This document shows positions 35,024 through 44,169 of a DNA stretch of 64,000 nt, piece by piece; within the stretch, counting starts at the first letter, position 1; every line of letters starts with the position of its first letter. Origin of the DNA: CAMDKS01 sp964402975 (GTDB taxonomy: Bacteria; Bdellovibrionota_B; Oligoflexia; Oligoflexales; RGVZ01); contig CAYOEM010000014.1 of the NCBI GenBank assembly GCA_964402975.1, positions 1-64,000 of the forward strand, read 5' to 3'. A program made the translations under genes and the position numbers. The notes beneath the pieces are model-generated. The model was not told the DNA's origin. It saw nothing but the letters and a program-made list of their open reading frames with translations, and made no database searches.

Positions 35024-35527
35024 TTAGCGCTCGACGTCTAACTTGATATCTGGCGAATAAGGGACAACGGTTAATGTTGCTTTACCCTGACACCCCGCAA
35101 GAACGGGTACCGTTTTAGGGTCGACTCTTTTAACAGGATTGGCTGTGTAGCAACGTTGATACGCATGGGACGCAAGCAAATCCATAGCAAGACCAGGAAC
35201 ACCATCACACGTAAGTCGAGCAATCACAGCCGATCCCCTGATTTCATCGTAACATGTAGGTATCGACACCCCATCCGGCCTAGGCGGCGGAAAGTAATCA
35301 AGTCTAAGATTGAGCTTTTCCATGAGACGCCCATCATTATCAATATTGACGGCAAAGATGGCGCCCTGAGTCGCCTGCCTTTGCGGCTGTATGACAGGCG
35401 CATTTGACGCATCAGCACCGCTACCCGGATATTGCCCCTTGGCATCAGGTGCATCATTACCAGGTCGCGAGATCCTGCAAGCGTAGGCGAAAAAAAAGCT
35501 GCCTAAGATTATGAACACAAAGCGCAT
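35024..35527 (-). CDS. Lipoprotein of unknown function
   Basis: 167 residues. The N-terminus MRFVFIILGSFFFAYAC is a lipoprotein signal with the lipid-modified Cys at 17. A polar linker (18-55) precedes a small domain with Cys at about 92, 105, 128 and 148, which could make two disulfides. The residue after Cys is Arg, which does not predict inner-membrane retention. No family is recognised. It stands 12 bases upstream of the acyl-CoA dehydrogenase stop, on the same strand, but a functional tie is unlikely. It belongs to the substrates expected for LspA. Confidence 0.75.
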   Translation of the reverse strand: MRFVFIILGSFFFAYACRISRPGNDAPDAKGQYPGSGADASNAPVIQPQRQATQGAIFAVNIDNDGRLMEKLNLRLDYFPPPRPDGVSIPTCYDEIRGSAVIARLTCDGVPGLAMDLLASHAYQRCYTANPVKRVDPKTVPVLAGCQGKATLTVVPYSPDIKLDVER

Positions 35528-35539
35528 ACAGACTCTTTA

Positions 35540-36748
35540 TTAAAATGCCGTTGTACCGGTAATCTCAGCGCCCACGATCAACAAGTGAACGTCGTTGGTT
35601 CCCTCATACGTGTAGACAGTTTCGAGGTTGGCCATATGCCTCATGCTTTGGTACTCGATCATGATGCCATTCCCACCAAGCATGTCTCGACACATGCGCG
35701 CAATTTCAAGGGCCGCCAGGCAATTATTTTGCTTAGCCATAGACACATGAGTATGGTGCATGGCGCCGGCCTGTTTCAACTGCCCAAGCCTAAACGCAAG
35801 AAGTTGCGCCTGGGTCAGACGGTTTGCCATTGTGGCTAGTTTGGCCTGAATCAATTGTTTTGCCGCAAGCGGTTTGTCGAATACGACTCGATCTTTCACG
35901 TAATTTACGACTTCATCAAAACACGCTTCAGCCGCTCCAAGAACACCCCAAGCAATTCCGTAACGAGCTTGCGTCAGACAAGACAGAGCGCACTTCAATC
36001 CGGCAGTGGACTTGGGAAGAAGAGCCGATTTATCGAGCTCAACATTGTCAAAATATAATTCTGAGGTCACGGAGGCTCTAAGCGACAACTTTCCAGTCAT
36101 CTTTCTTGCCGTGAAGCCTTTGGCGTTTGTGGGCACAATGAATCCCCTGATCCCGTCGGGCGTCTTTGCCCAAACGATGGCGATCTGAGCAAGGTTTCCA
36201 TTCGTGATCCACATCTTAGACCCATTGAGCACCCACTTGTCACCCTTCAACACTGCCGTGGTTTTCATAGCGCCTGGATCAGAACCACCGTAGGATTCCG
36301 ACAAACCAAAACACCCGATCGCTTCACCACGTCCGAGTTTTGGCAGCCACTGGGCTTTCTGCTCCTCACTTCCGTACTCGTAGATAGGATACATGACGAG
36401 TGCGCCCTGCACGGATGCAAAACTTCTGAGGCCAGAATCACATCGCTCGAGCTCTTTCATGACGAGACCGTAGCTGATCTGATCCATTCCGACCAGACCA
36501 TGCCCCTTTAGGTTACCGCCTAGTACGCCCAATTCACCGATGGAGGGGATTTTTTCTGTGGGAAAACGCTCTTCCAGGTAACACTTGCCGATGATCGGAT
36601 TGATCTCTCGCGCTGCAAAGTCACGGACTGACTGCCCCACAAGTCTTTGCTCTTCATTCAAAAGATCATCAATATGGAAAAAATCTGGAAAAGGTGACAC
36701 CCGGGGAGCTGGCATGGAAAGGCCTCCTGTTGCCTCGTTAGAACTCAA
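35540..36748 (-). CDS. gcdH: Glutaryl-CoA dehydrogenase-like acyl-CoA dehydrogenase
   Basis: 402 residues, close to known glutaryl-CoA dehydrogenases (about 390). It oxidises and decarboxylates glutaryl-CoA to crotonyl-CoA with FAD in lysine and aromatic breakdown. Typical parts are SVQGALVMYPIYEYGSEEQ, CFGLSESYGGSDPGAM, the substrate-pocket Arg (QARYGIAWG) and the catalytic Glu in YTYEGTNDVH, ending with GAEITGTTAF. These point to GCDH rather than to short-chain enzymes. An ATG 11 codons later is an alternative start. No electron-transfer or other lysine genes are near. Confidence 0.9.
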   Translation of the reverse strand: MSSNEATGGLSMPAPRVSPFPDFFHIDDLLNEEQRLVGQSVRDFAAREINPIIGKCYLEERFPTEKIPSIGELGVLGGNLKGHGLVGMDQISYGLVMKELERCDSGLRSFASVQGALVMYPIYEYGSEEQKAQWLPKLGRGEAIGCFGLSESYGGSDPGAMKTTAVLKGDKWVLNGSKMWITNGNLAQIAIVWAKTPDGIRGFIVPTNAKGFTARKMTGKLSLRASVTSELYFDNVELDKSALLPKSTAGLKCALSCLTQARYGIAWGVLGAAEACFDEVVNYVKDRVVFDKPLAAKQLIQAKLATMANRLTQAQLLAFRLGQLKQAGAMHHTHVSMAKQNNCLAALEIARMCRDMLGGNGIMIEYQSMRHMANLETVYTYEGTNDVHLLIVGAEITGTTAF

Positions 36749-36903
36749 AACAAGGCCCTCATACTGCCACGTGGAGGGATTTGCCGCAATCCATTTTAAG
36801 ACGAGTTTAATCTATTAAAATCAGTCATTTAGAGCCAGTCAGGCGATGATTTCCACAGAGTGAACGCAAAGAGGCCTGACCTCCGACTTCACCAGCCACA
36901 TCC

Positions 36904-37602
36904 TTATCTGGCCACCACACCTGCCTTACGATGAAAGGACTTCAAAAACAGACCCACTGCTAAAGATGTGAGCACTAAAGCGCCCGATCTCCACTGCACT
37001 TCAGTAAAAATCCGAGCCGCCCAGATAAAATGCCCCAGCAAGAAAAAAACGACCAAAAGAGTGACGCGCACTGCCTCCCAATTCTTCGCAACCAAAGCTC
37101 GACGCAAAGAAAACGGGTCTCGAATTCGGTGACCCGATACGCCTAGTATTTTTGCAGGGAGCAGCTGCGGAATTAAACCTGATACCAGAGCTCGATATTC
37201 TGAAGCAGCAGGACCCAGCTCCCTAGTCATCGTGTCATCTTCCGATCGAGACAGACGATGATAGAGAGGTGTTAAAATTAAAACTGCCAAGCAGTATAAG
37301 AAAGGCTGTCTTGAAGCCAGAAGAAGACCGACCATGATCAGGCATCGGGACAGAACAGCAGGATATCTGACGAATCGGTAGGGGCCAGCAAAACAGTTTA
37401 TATCTATCACATCTTTTTGTGGGTAGCCGTTCAGCCAGACCAGGAGCACTAACCCTAGCCCACTAACTATTGATCCAACAAAAACCGATTGCGACGTAGC
37501 GGAGGTCGATACAAATGCAAGTCCAGCCAACAACACGTCAACGTGATGAGCGGCAAATGACCTTAGATCCAATAAAAACTTACGACTCTTATCAAAAAAC
37601 AA
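36904..37602 (-). CDS. Membrane methyltransferase of ICMT/PEMT type
   Basis: 232 residues with five or six hydrophobic segments. The centre has the pattern of isoprenylcysteine carboxyl methyltransferase-like proteins: GPYRFVRYPAVLSRCLIMVGLLLAS, then a second part LYHRLSRSEDDTMTRELG and EYRALVSGLIP, where the cofactor-binding Glu and Tyr-Pro region of the family lie. Members methylate lipids or small molecules at the inner membrane. Two further helices after residue 180 are not part of the core domain. Target unknown. It stands alone between gcdH and a divergent oxidoreductase gene. Confidence 0.7.
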   Translation of the reverse strand: MFFDKSRKFLLDLRSFAAHHVDVLLAGLAFVSTSATSQSVFVGSIVSGLGLVLLVWLNGYPQKDVIDINCFAGPYRFVRYPAVLSRCLIMVGLLLASRQPFLYCLAVLILTPLYHRLSRSEDDTMTRELGPAASEYRALVSGLIPQLLPAKILGVSGHRIRDPFSLRRALVAKNWEAVRVTLLVVFFLLGHFIWAARIFTEVQWRSGALVLTSLAVGLFLKSFHRKAGVVAR

Positions 37603-37698
37603 ATGACACCCTCAAGTGAATGGACTTTAATCCTTAGAGTGTATCAAAAAATAGTTACGACTGTTAACTGCGAACCCATGATTTGAATAGGCAACTGT

Positions 37699-38394
37699 AT
37701 GTACCACCTCATCGTACTCGCCCACCCTAACCCGGCAAGCCTTTGTGCGGCCATCTGCACGAATCTAGCTGACACGTCCGCAACCAGTGGCAACCACGTT
37801 GAAGTTAGGGATCTTTACCGACTGAAATTCGATCCTGTACTATCATCGGAAGATTTCAAGCAGCTTAGGGCTGGAACTACACCGAAAGATATTGCCACAG
37901 AACAACTCCACGTTAAAAAAGCCGACGTTATCACTCTCGTCTTTCCCCTTTGGTGGACCGGATATCCCGCCATCTTGAAGGGCTGGATCGACCGGGTTTT
38001 GCAAAACGGATTTGCATTCACGTTCTCAAAAAAAGACGGAATCATCCCCCATCTCACTGGAAAAAAAGTTCAGCTGATTACGACCATGGGATCTTCTGTC
38101 GATGAATACGAGGAAAACGGCCTAATGGACGCCATGGCCATGACCATGGGTGATAATGTCTGGAGTTTCTGCGGGTGTGAAGACGCCGGATTAATCGCTT
38201 TGGGAGAGGTCCCGGGCATGAGCGAAAGCGATCGTCAAAAGCTACTAAAAGACCTGACAGACGCGATGCCTGACGACATCTTTGGACCGGCGCGCCGACT
38301 CAGCAAAACCCCGCGTAGCAAAAAAAAGCTCTCGAAACCTAAAAATAAAAGCAGAAAAAAATTAAACAAAAAGCCAAAAACACCGCGTAGCTAA
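37699..38394 (+). CDS. NQO1/flavodoxin-2 family NAD(P)H oxidoreductase with Lys-rich tail
   Basis: 231 residues. The first 195 form a flavodoxin-like fold of the NAD(P)H:quinone reductase family: LIVLAHPNPASLC at the FMN/FAD phosphate site, FPLWWTGYPAILKGWIDRVL, and TTMGSS. The last 35 residues (from PARRLSKTP) are dominated by Lys, Ser and Pro, a basic disordered tail absent from usual members; it could bind nucleic acid or membranes. Reaction: two-electron reduction of quinones or similar acceptors. The 3' end overlaps the convergent DUF4105 gene by four bases. Confidence 0.85.
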   Translation: MYHLIVLAHPNPASLCAAICTNLADTSATSGNHVEVRDLYRLKFDPVLSSEDFKQLRAGTTPKDIATEQLHVKKADVITLVFPLWWTGYPAILKGWIDRVLQNGFAFTFSKKDGIIPHLTGKKVQLITTMGSSVDEYEENGLMDAMAMTMGDNVWSFCGCEDAGLIALGEVPGMSESDRQKLLKDLTDAMPDDIFGPARRLSKTPRSKKKLSKPKNKSRKKLNKKPKTPRS

Positions 38395-39680
38395 TTTTTT
38401 GCTGCGGTCTCATTTGCTTGTTTAATCAACACATCCAACAAAGATAGCCAAACTAAAGCCGTGAGCGGAGCGAACCAACCCACCACACGCGACGTGTTTT
38501 GAACAAGGACACCCGAGACAGTTAAAGCAACTAAAACCGTGATGCCGGTCATGTGCGCCATGGTGAGGTATTTAACGACTAAAACGCGGGACGGGGATAA
38601 TCTTGCCGACGATCCAAGTACTAATAAATAGAGTCCTATTGCCATGTAGAAAAGGTCAACGGGCCATAACATCCAAAGATTTGCGTTATGTGGCAAAACA
38701 GAATGACTGCCGAAAGCCCAAGACAGGGACAAAAATAAACCGATAGCGCCCCAAAGACCGCCTAATACTACACTTGAAAACCCGATCAATCTCACACCAA
38801 GGGATCTCGAGGATGGACGCCTAAACATCAAAAAGCCAGCTAATGCGGGCAAACCAGATAGCAGCCAAAGCAACATATAACCATTAATAATCGGGACCTC
38901 AGGACCCGGGTAATCAGTCATAGTAACAGTGTCAGAAAGAAGTGTTTTACCGGGTATCTCATGACCCGAATCATCCACGGCTGGAATCTGGAGCATGTAG
39001 TGACGCAGACGTCCTGGAATAAACATATCCTCCCAGTCAGTCATCACCTTATCTGGCTCGCTGTTAAGAATGACATCCTGCCCCATGGCAAAGAACGGCT
39101 CTGACGCATTATATTCCATCACACGGTCACGATAGGTTTTTCCCGTCAATTTGTTCGCGGAAAGTTTCTTGATCTGGCCGCCCGTTGCCATATCAAAGAT
39201 ATCGCGCACTCTCGTTGAGCAATTATCATAGAAAAACAAGTATGGATAATTCACGTTCTCGGGGCGCGCATGCCACAGGATCCGGTCCACCACGCGCTGC
39301 TTTTGCGCGTCTGTTAGATTGACTTTCTCCATCCACATAGTTTGGCGTTCAATTTTTGAAATGGCGACTTCGTTCCACCAGGGCCCATAACTCATGTAGT
39401 AAATCAAATAACCTCGCAAGAAGTTCGGAACAAAACCAGGCGCATTAAAATCAAATGTCCCCCAGTTGTAGCCAATGTCGGTTCCAGCTTCGCGATCAAG
39501 CACACGCACAATGGTATGCCCATATTTTGAATAAATCTGATGACCGATATCGCGGGTACCAAGATAAATTTCAACTTTCGATATATCTCTTGGAATCAGA
39601 GGCAAGTCCTGTGCATCCGCAATATGAGACACTGCCAACAGGACAGCCCAAAATACTATTTGAAAGAAAGCTCTAATCAT
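38391..39680 (-). CDS. DUF4105 (Lnb N-terminal domain) membrane protein
   Basis: 429 residues. A signal peptide ends near residue 23 (IADAQD). The periplasmic part (about 25-240) has the DUF4105 pattern: YLGTRDIGHQIYSKYGHTIVRV, YNWGTFDF, and YDNCSTRVRDIFD with a conserved Asn-Cys-Ser that looks like a Cys-protease-type site. After this come about five membrane helices (255-420). The domain is named after lacto-N-biosidase N-terminal regions but is widespread with no proven role. It lies 18 bases after the acyltransferase gene and is likely the third gene of an operon with lipA, so a role at the envelope is plausible. Confidence 0.85.
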   Translation of the reverse strand: MIRAFFQIVFWAVLLAVSHIADAQDLPLIPRDISKVEIYLGTRDIGHQIYSKYGHTIVRVLDREAGTDIGYNWGTFDFNAPGFVPNFLRGYLIYYMSYGPWWNEVAISKIERQTMWMEKVNLTDAQKQRVVDRILWHARPENVNYPYLFFYDNCSTRVRDIFDMATGGQIKKLSANKLTGKTYRDRVMEYNASEPFFAMGQDVILNSEPDKVMTDWEDMFIPGRLRHYMLQIPAVDDSGHEIPGKTLLSDTVTMTDYPGPEVPIINGYMLLWLLSGLPALAGFLMFRRPSSRSLGVRLIGFSSVVLGGLWGAIGLFLSLSWAFGSHSVLPHNANLWMLWPVDLFYMAIGLYLLVLGSSARLSPSRVLVVKYLTMAHMTGITVLVALTVSGVLVQNTSRVVGWFAPLTALVWLSLLDVLIKQANETAAKN

Positions 39681-39698
39681 TTGGGTAAAACTCCCATC

Positions 39699-40538
39699 CT
39701 ATTTCCAACGTCGATAGTTCCAAGCCCACTGCTCCGGATACATCAAAATCATTTTGGATAGATCATCTGCCATCAATTGAGCAATTTTACCTTGATCTGT
39801 AATACCATGGTTAGAACCCAGAACCTCGGTAACGTAAAACTTATAATGACAAACCCCAACCCGCACCGCATGTACGCCGAAAACCGGCATCTGTTTTTTG
39901 GCGGCCATCATCGCCGGTCCTTGCACAATGTGAGTATCGGGAACTCCTAAAAATCTACATGGAAATCCACTTGCACGTTTTGCAGGACGCTGATCCATAA
40001 CAAATCCAAGATGCTCATTTTTATTAGCAATCTCCATCATGTCTCGCAGAAGTGTTTTAGAGTCTGTCCAAAGCACGTTCATGCCGAGCATCTCTCTAAT
40101 CTTGTTTAATGCACCCGTCATCCAGGGCGATTGACTTGGTTTTGCCAAGGCATGAAAATCCCGATCTAGAGATTTAGCAGCGACATGACCAGCAAGCTCC
40201 CATGCCCCGTGATGAGCCGCAATAATTATGACGCCGGATTGCTTGGACGCATTTGCCAAAATCTCTTTGGCGTCATCCATGCCGTCAATTCTGACTTCGC
40301 TGGGTCGAAACACATAACGTATAGTTTCTAGAAAAAGGAAAGCTTGGGCCTGAAAAACCTGCCACACAAAACTTGTAGCGAAAGCAGATGTTGGCGGAAG
40401 ATCATAAACACGATGCGCGTTCTGCCTAATAATTTTCCCGTCTTTTTTTGCAAACAGATAGGCCAATACAGCTATGATGCCTGCGAGACTCGGCAATAAA
40501 AACCTTGGTAGCGCGGCAATTATCCGAAAAACAATCAA
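39699..40538 (-). CDS. LpxL/HtrB-type lipid acyltransferase
   Basis: 279 residues with one N-terminal membrane segment (about 5-30). The catalytic HX4E motif is HHGAWE at 109-114, and MDQRPAKRA matches the second conserved block. The family adds secondary acyl chains to lipid A, or acylates other lipids, at the inner membrane. Its presence points to a Gram-negative envelope. At 279 residues it is a little shorter than E. coli LpxL (306). It lies 21 bases after lipA and 18 bases before the DUF4105 gene. The donor and acceptor are not fixed by sequence. Confidence 0.87.
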   Translation of the reverse strand: MIVFRIIAALPRFLLPSLAGIIAVLAYLFAKKDGKIIRQNAHRVYDLPPTSAFATSFVWQVFQAQAFLFLETIRYVFRPSEVRIDGMDDAKEILANASKQSGVIIIAAHHGAWELAGHVAAKSLDRDFHALAKPSQSPWMTGALNKIREMLGMNVLWTDSKTLLRDMMEIANKNEHLGFVMDQRPAKRASGFPCRFLGVPDTHIVQGPAMMAAKKQMPVFGVHAVRVGVCHYKFYVTEVLGSNHGITDQGKIAQLMADDLSKMILMYPEQWAWNYRRWK

Positions 40539-40559
40539 TGAAACAGCTCCAACCAGCCA

Positions 40560-41507
40560 CTATGTCCGAGACGTCACGCCCATCTTTTTCAGCGCAGCTG
40601 CGTAGTACTCGTGAGCCTTGAAGGACGACCTCACCAATGGCGCACTAGCCACCGCTAGAAAGCCGATTGACTCTGCATACACCTTAAGGCGCTCAAACTC
40701 GTCAGGATGCGCAAAGCGCTTTATGGGCAAATGCTTATTAGATGGCCTCATGTATTGTCCGATATTGATAAATTCGACACCAAACTCGCGTAGATCAGAG
40801 AGGCTGGACTTAACTTCCTCTTCTTCTTCGCCCAAACCAAGCATGATCGCGCTCTTTGTAAATACCCTGTAATCCGCCAACATCTTCACGTGCCCAAGCG
40901 CTTCAATCGACTGCCGATATTTAGCCCTGGCATCGCGAACCCTTGGCGATAAACGTTCGACGGTTTCGATGTTGTGAGCATAAACCTCTGGACGCTCGGC
41001 AAGAATAACCTTTAACGCATCCGTACTGCCTTTGAAATCGCCAGCAAGCAATTCGATGACTATCCCAGGATTTAGCACCCGAACTTCGCGAATGACGCGA
41101 GCGACGTGGGCAGCTCCGCCATCAGGCAAATCATCTCGGTCCACCATGGTGATGACAACATATTTTAGCTTCATCAAGGCAGCACTCTCTGCGACCTGCT
41201 TTGGCTCATCAGCATCGAGCCATCCATCTGGATTACCGGTTTTCACATTACAGAAACGACATGCGCGGGTACAGACCTCGCCAAGCACCATAAATGTTGC
41301 CGTATTGGTGTTCCAACAATGGCCAATATTTGGACACTTAGCCTCTTCACACACCGTGTAAAGCTTGCGTCCGCGCAAATCCCGTTTGATATTGAAGTAG
41401 GTCTCGCCCGTTGGAATAGGTGTTTTTAGCCAACTGGGCTTACCCACATGAAGATGACGCTTGTTTTCGGCGTCAGCAGGGCTTGTCGTTTTATTGGATG
41501 TTGTCAC
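40560..41507 (-). CDS. lipA: Lipoyl synthase
   Basis: 315 residues. LipA is a radical SAM enzyme that inserts two sulfur atoms into octanoyl groups on lipoyl domains. Both iron-sulfur cluster motifs are present: CEEAKCPNIGHC (auxiliary cluster, CX4CX5C) and CTRACRFC (radical SAM, CX3CX2C). The C-terminal RSSFKA carries the Ser that binds the auxiliary cluster. Other typical blocks are VVITMVDRDDLPDGGA and SAIMLGLGEEEEEV. It heads a minus-strand set with the acyltransferase and DUF4105 genes and is divergent from the Rsm22 gene. No lipB is in view. Confidence 0.96.
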   Translation of the reverse strand: MTTSNKTTSPADAENKRHLHVGKPSWLKTPIPTGETYFNIKRDLRGRKLYTVCEEAKCPNIGHCWNTNTATFMVLGEVCTRACRFCNVKTGNPDGWLDADEPKQVAESAALMKLKYVVITMVDRDDLPDGGAAHVARVIREVRVLNPGIVIELLAGDFKGSTDALKVILAERPEVYAHNIETVERLSPRVRDARAKYRQSIEALGHVKMLADYRVFTKSAIMLGLGEEEEEVKSSLSDLREFGVEFINIGQYMRPSNKHLPIKRFAHPDEFERLKVYAESIGFLAVASAPLVRSSFKAHEYYAAALKKMGVTSRT

Positions 41508-41572
41508 AGCGTACTCTTGACTAATGTGCTAAGGTGTCTGTTGGATTCATCTAGCTTGTGGCTGATGTTTGT

Positions 41573-41583
41573 ATCACTGTGAT
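41573..41583. promoter_or_regulatory. Short palindrome in the lipA-rsm22 divergent region
   Basis: ATCAC-T-GTGAT, a perfect 11-base palindrome in the 115-base gap between two divergent genes that both encode iron-sulfur proteins. It could be an operator half-way between promoters, or chance. It does not match a full CRP or FNR site. Confidence 0.2.
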
Positions 41584-41622
41584 CTGACGGCGTAAAGCCT
41601 TTGCGAACTTGAGGATTTCCCA

Positions 41623-42780
41623 ATGAATTCAAAGACATTGAGTTCTTATATCGAGGTGGTCAATAAGCTAGGCCGAACTCCTCGTGGTTTCGAGCGCTCA
41701 GGACGAAATCCCGAGTCCATTTTTAAGGCTATTTTGCGTAACTCTAAAGATAGCGCAATTGAGATTTGGGAGATTTATACCCAAAGGCGTGAAGAGCTCT
41801 CGAGAAGACTGATGAACAGTCGCGAGGCCGTCGTCGCTTATTTATTAGGATTTCATTTGCCAAATATGGCGCGCGCATCCGACCTTTATTTTAGATCAGA
41901 CGCACGTCATGCCTGGAAATCAAAAATAAAAAAACACAAGGTTCGCGTTTATGATATCGGATGCGGAACCGGGGCGATGTCGCTAGCGCTAAACATAGAA
42001 GCTGACTACGTTTTAATTGACACAAGTGGCCCTCTTCTCGACGCTGCCAGCTTGCTTGCTGAAAAATCTGGCCTGAATGCAAAAACCAGTCGCCGAAACA
42101 TCGAGGATCTTGACCCTCAACAGTTCACGAATAAAAAAAATCAAGATGACGTTCACATCTACCTACTCGGTTACGTATGGAACGAACTTAATAAAAATGC
42201 GCCAGGACGGCGCAATCTTTTACGAATCATCACGAATCACATCAAACGTGAAGAAAAGTGCCTAGTTTTCGTAACTGAACCCGCACTAGACTTCATGTCG
42301 AGACCAGCAATGGAGCTACGCGACACTCTCTGTGAGGCTGGCTTTCAGTCCCTCTACCCATGCCCGCACAGCCTACCTTGTCCGATGTTAAATCGCGCTA
42401 AGGACTGGTGTTATAGTGAGGGCGAATGGAACCAGCCGCCTGTTGCAAAATTAATTGACCATCACATGAAAATAAATCGTGCAAAGCACGCTAGTACGAT
42501 GTTTGCTTTCGCCAGTCCGGCCGTTGGGTTAACCTCCGATGATAAGCCTGTCGTGGTCGGTCGACCAGTGCGCGAAGCAGGAATTGAGCGTTACAAAGGA
42601 TTTTTTGATTATCTAGTCTGTAAGGATGATGGTTTGCACAAGGAAAAACCTGAACAGCCTAAACAAGTTATTCTGCGTGGAAACATTTTTGCTGAGGTCA
42701 AGCCAAGCCCCCCTCCCGCAAAGAAAAAAACAACTCCTAGGCCGTTACATTCTAAGAAAATTCGCCCACAGCGTTCTTAG
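41623..42780 (+). CDS. Rsm22/METTL17-family ribosomal methyltransferase-like protein
   Basis: 385 residues. Methyltransferase motif I is VYDIGCGTGAMS (109-120) and the next acidic residue is D133 (LIDTSG). The family mark is the Cys-rich stretch PCPHSLPCPM...DWCYSEGEW with C247, C253 and C263, plus C333 (YLVCKDDG). These four match the cysteines that hold a 4Fe-4S cluster in mitochondrial METTL17, which binds the small ribosomal subunit. A Lys/Pro-rich tail (about 345-385) follows. Likely role: small-subunit assembly or rRNA methylation. The 3' end overlaps the convergent symporter gene by 29 bases. Confidence 0.85.
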   Translation: MNSKTLSSYIEVVNKLGRTPRGFERSGRNPESIFKAILRNSKDSAIEIWEIYTQRREELSRRLMNSREAVVAYLLGFHLPNMARASDLYFRSDARHAWKSKIKKHKVRVYDIGCGTGAMSLALNIEADYVLIDTSGPLLDAASLLAEKSGLNAKTSRRNIEDLDPQQFTNKKNQDDVHIYLLGYVWNELNKNAPGRRNLLRIITNHIKREEKCLVFVTEPALDFMSRPAMELRDTLCEAGFQSLYPCPHSLPCPMLNRAKDWCYSEGEWNQPPVAKLIDHHMKINRAKHASTMFAFASPAVGLTSDDKPVVVGRPVREAGIERYKGFFDYLVCKDDGLHKEKPEQPKQVILRGNIFAEVKPSPPPAKKKTTPRPLHSKKIRPQRS

Positions 42781-44050
42781 CCGGGCCGTCAATCGCTAGA
42801 GATACTGTCATATCACTTATAACGTTCGTTGCACTTCGACACCGTGCAACAATCCAATCGGCAGGCAGAAGAAGAGGCATGATCTCAACGGGGAGCCCAG
42901 CGGCTGGAAGAACTAGCGATAAAGCCACCACGCCGGCCTCAGGAAAACCACTGACCCCTAGGGTAGCCAAGACACAAACGCCCGCAACTCCAAGCTGATG
43001 AATATAAGACCATTCTAAACCAAACGCCTGAGCCAACATGATAACCGCAACCACCTCATACAGCAAAATACCATCGTTATTAAAATTTGTACCAATGCAG
43101 GCCCCAAGCCGAGCTGACGCCTTAGAGCAGTTGAGATGATCCAGCGCATCAAGCGTGGCCGGCAGCGATGATAGACTACTATTAACGCCAAACGCATAAA
43201 CGACCGGAATCTTCGCATGTCGCCAAAAGTGCCGTAAAGATCGTCTCGAGCACCTGACAATCCACGACTGATAAACAATAACAATCTGTAAAACCATACC
43301 CATAATCGTTACAAAAAGGTACCACGAGAGGCCTTTAAAAACCGAAAAACCATGGTCCCCTGTTGCCTTGGCTACAGCTGCAAAAATTGCGACGGGCATC
43401 AACATCAATATATTTCGAAGTACGAATGAAACAACGGAAAGCGATATTTCAAGATAACCACGAAATTTAACAAATCTTGAGTCCCACAATCCATCCCTAC
43501 GCCCCGCGCTGCGAATACCGAGTCCAACCAAAATGGCCACGACAATTAAGGATGGGATATTATTTTCTACGAATGGCTTTACAATCGAGTCTGGAATGAA
43601 TGACTTAGCGACATCAGACCAGCTTAGAAGCTTTACGCCTTGAACCACAGGAGTCGTCACCGCCGGAGCGACAGAAAAACCGCGAACAAGCCCCTCCAAA
43701 TGGGCGCCTGGCTTTAGAGCATTAACAAGCACTACAGCAATTGAGACCGCTAGCACCGCATTGATAGTGCAGATAATCACCAAACGCCGTACTCCGGACG
43801 TCAATGGCTGGTCGGCCATCATGCCGTTTAAGATAGCCAGAAAAAGAAGCGGGCCTGCGAAGGCCTTGACGAGCGCAACAGGTAGCCAAGCCAGTACAGC
43901 GATAAGACCGTCCGTGCCGGCAGGTAACAAATGCCAGAACCACCCAAGACCGCACCCAAGCACAATAGCCACCAGATTGGCTGCAAAAATATATCGAATT
44001 GCTGTAACGCCACGAGGGGCATAATGAGAGTCTACGGAATTTGACACCAC
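42752..44050 (-). CDS. Dicarboxylate/amino acid:cation symporter (GltP/DctA family)
   Basis: 432 residues from a GTG at 44050, chosen because GGGAG lies six bases ahead and the length then fits the family; a longer frame begins at 44197 but its extra 49 residues are unlike the family. Eight hydrophobic segments plus two re-entrant loops are expected. The first loop is NSSLSSLPATL (family SSSxATLP), and the helix 7 motif NMDG appears as NFNNDG. VSGFPEAG and the Asp-containing last helix (LPADWIVARCRSATNVISD) are also family blocks. Substrate: glutamate, aspartate or C4-dicarboxylates with Na+ or H+; the changed NMDG motif leaves this open. Confidence 0.87.
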   Translation of the reverse strand: MVSNSVDSHYAPRGVTAIRYIFAANLVAIVLGCGLGWFWHLLPAGTDGLIAVLAWLPVALVKAFAGPLLFLAILNGMMADQPLTSGVRRLVIICTINAVLAVSIAVVLVNALKPGAHLEGLVRGFSVAPAVTTPVVQGVKLLSWSDVAKSFIPDSIVKPFVENNIPSLIVVAILVGLGIRSAGRRDGLWDSRFVKFRGYLEISLSVVSFVLRNILMLMPVAIFAAVAKATGDHGFSVFKGLSWYLFVTIMGMVLQIVIVYQSWIVRCSRRSLRHFWRHAKIPVVYAFGVNSSLSSLPATLDALDHLNCSKASARLGACIGTNFNNDGILLYEVVAVIMLAQAFGLEWSYIHQLGVAGVCVLATLGVSGFPEAGVVALSLVLPAAGLPVEIMPLLLPADWIVARCRSATNVISDMTVSLAIDGPAKNAVGEFS

Positions 44051-44169
44051 ATGGAACTCCCTAGAAGATTGGCCATTATAAGCCTTTTTCGTTTGTTTTA
44101 ACCAGACAAAAGCGAAACGATCACAGTTAGCGAACCAGGCAGATATTGCCTCATTAAAGAATGGAGCAT

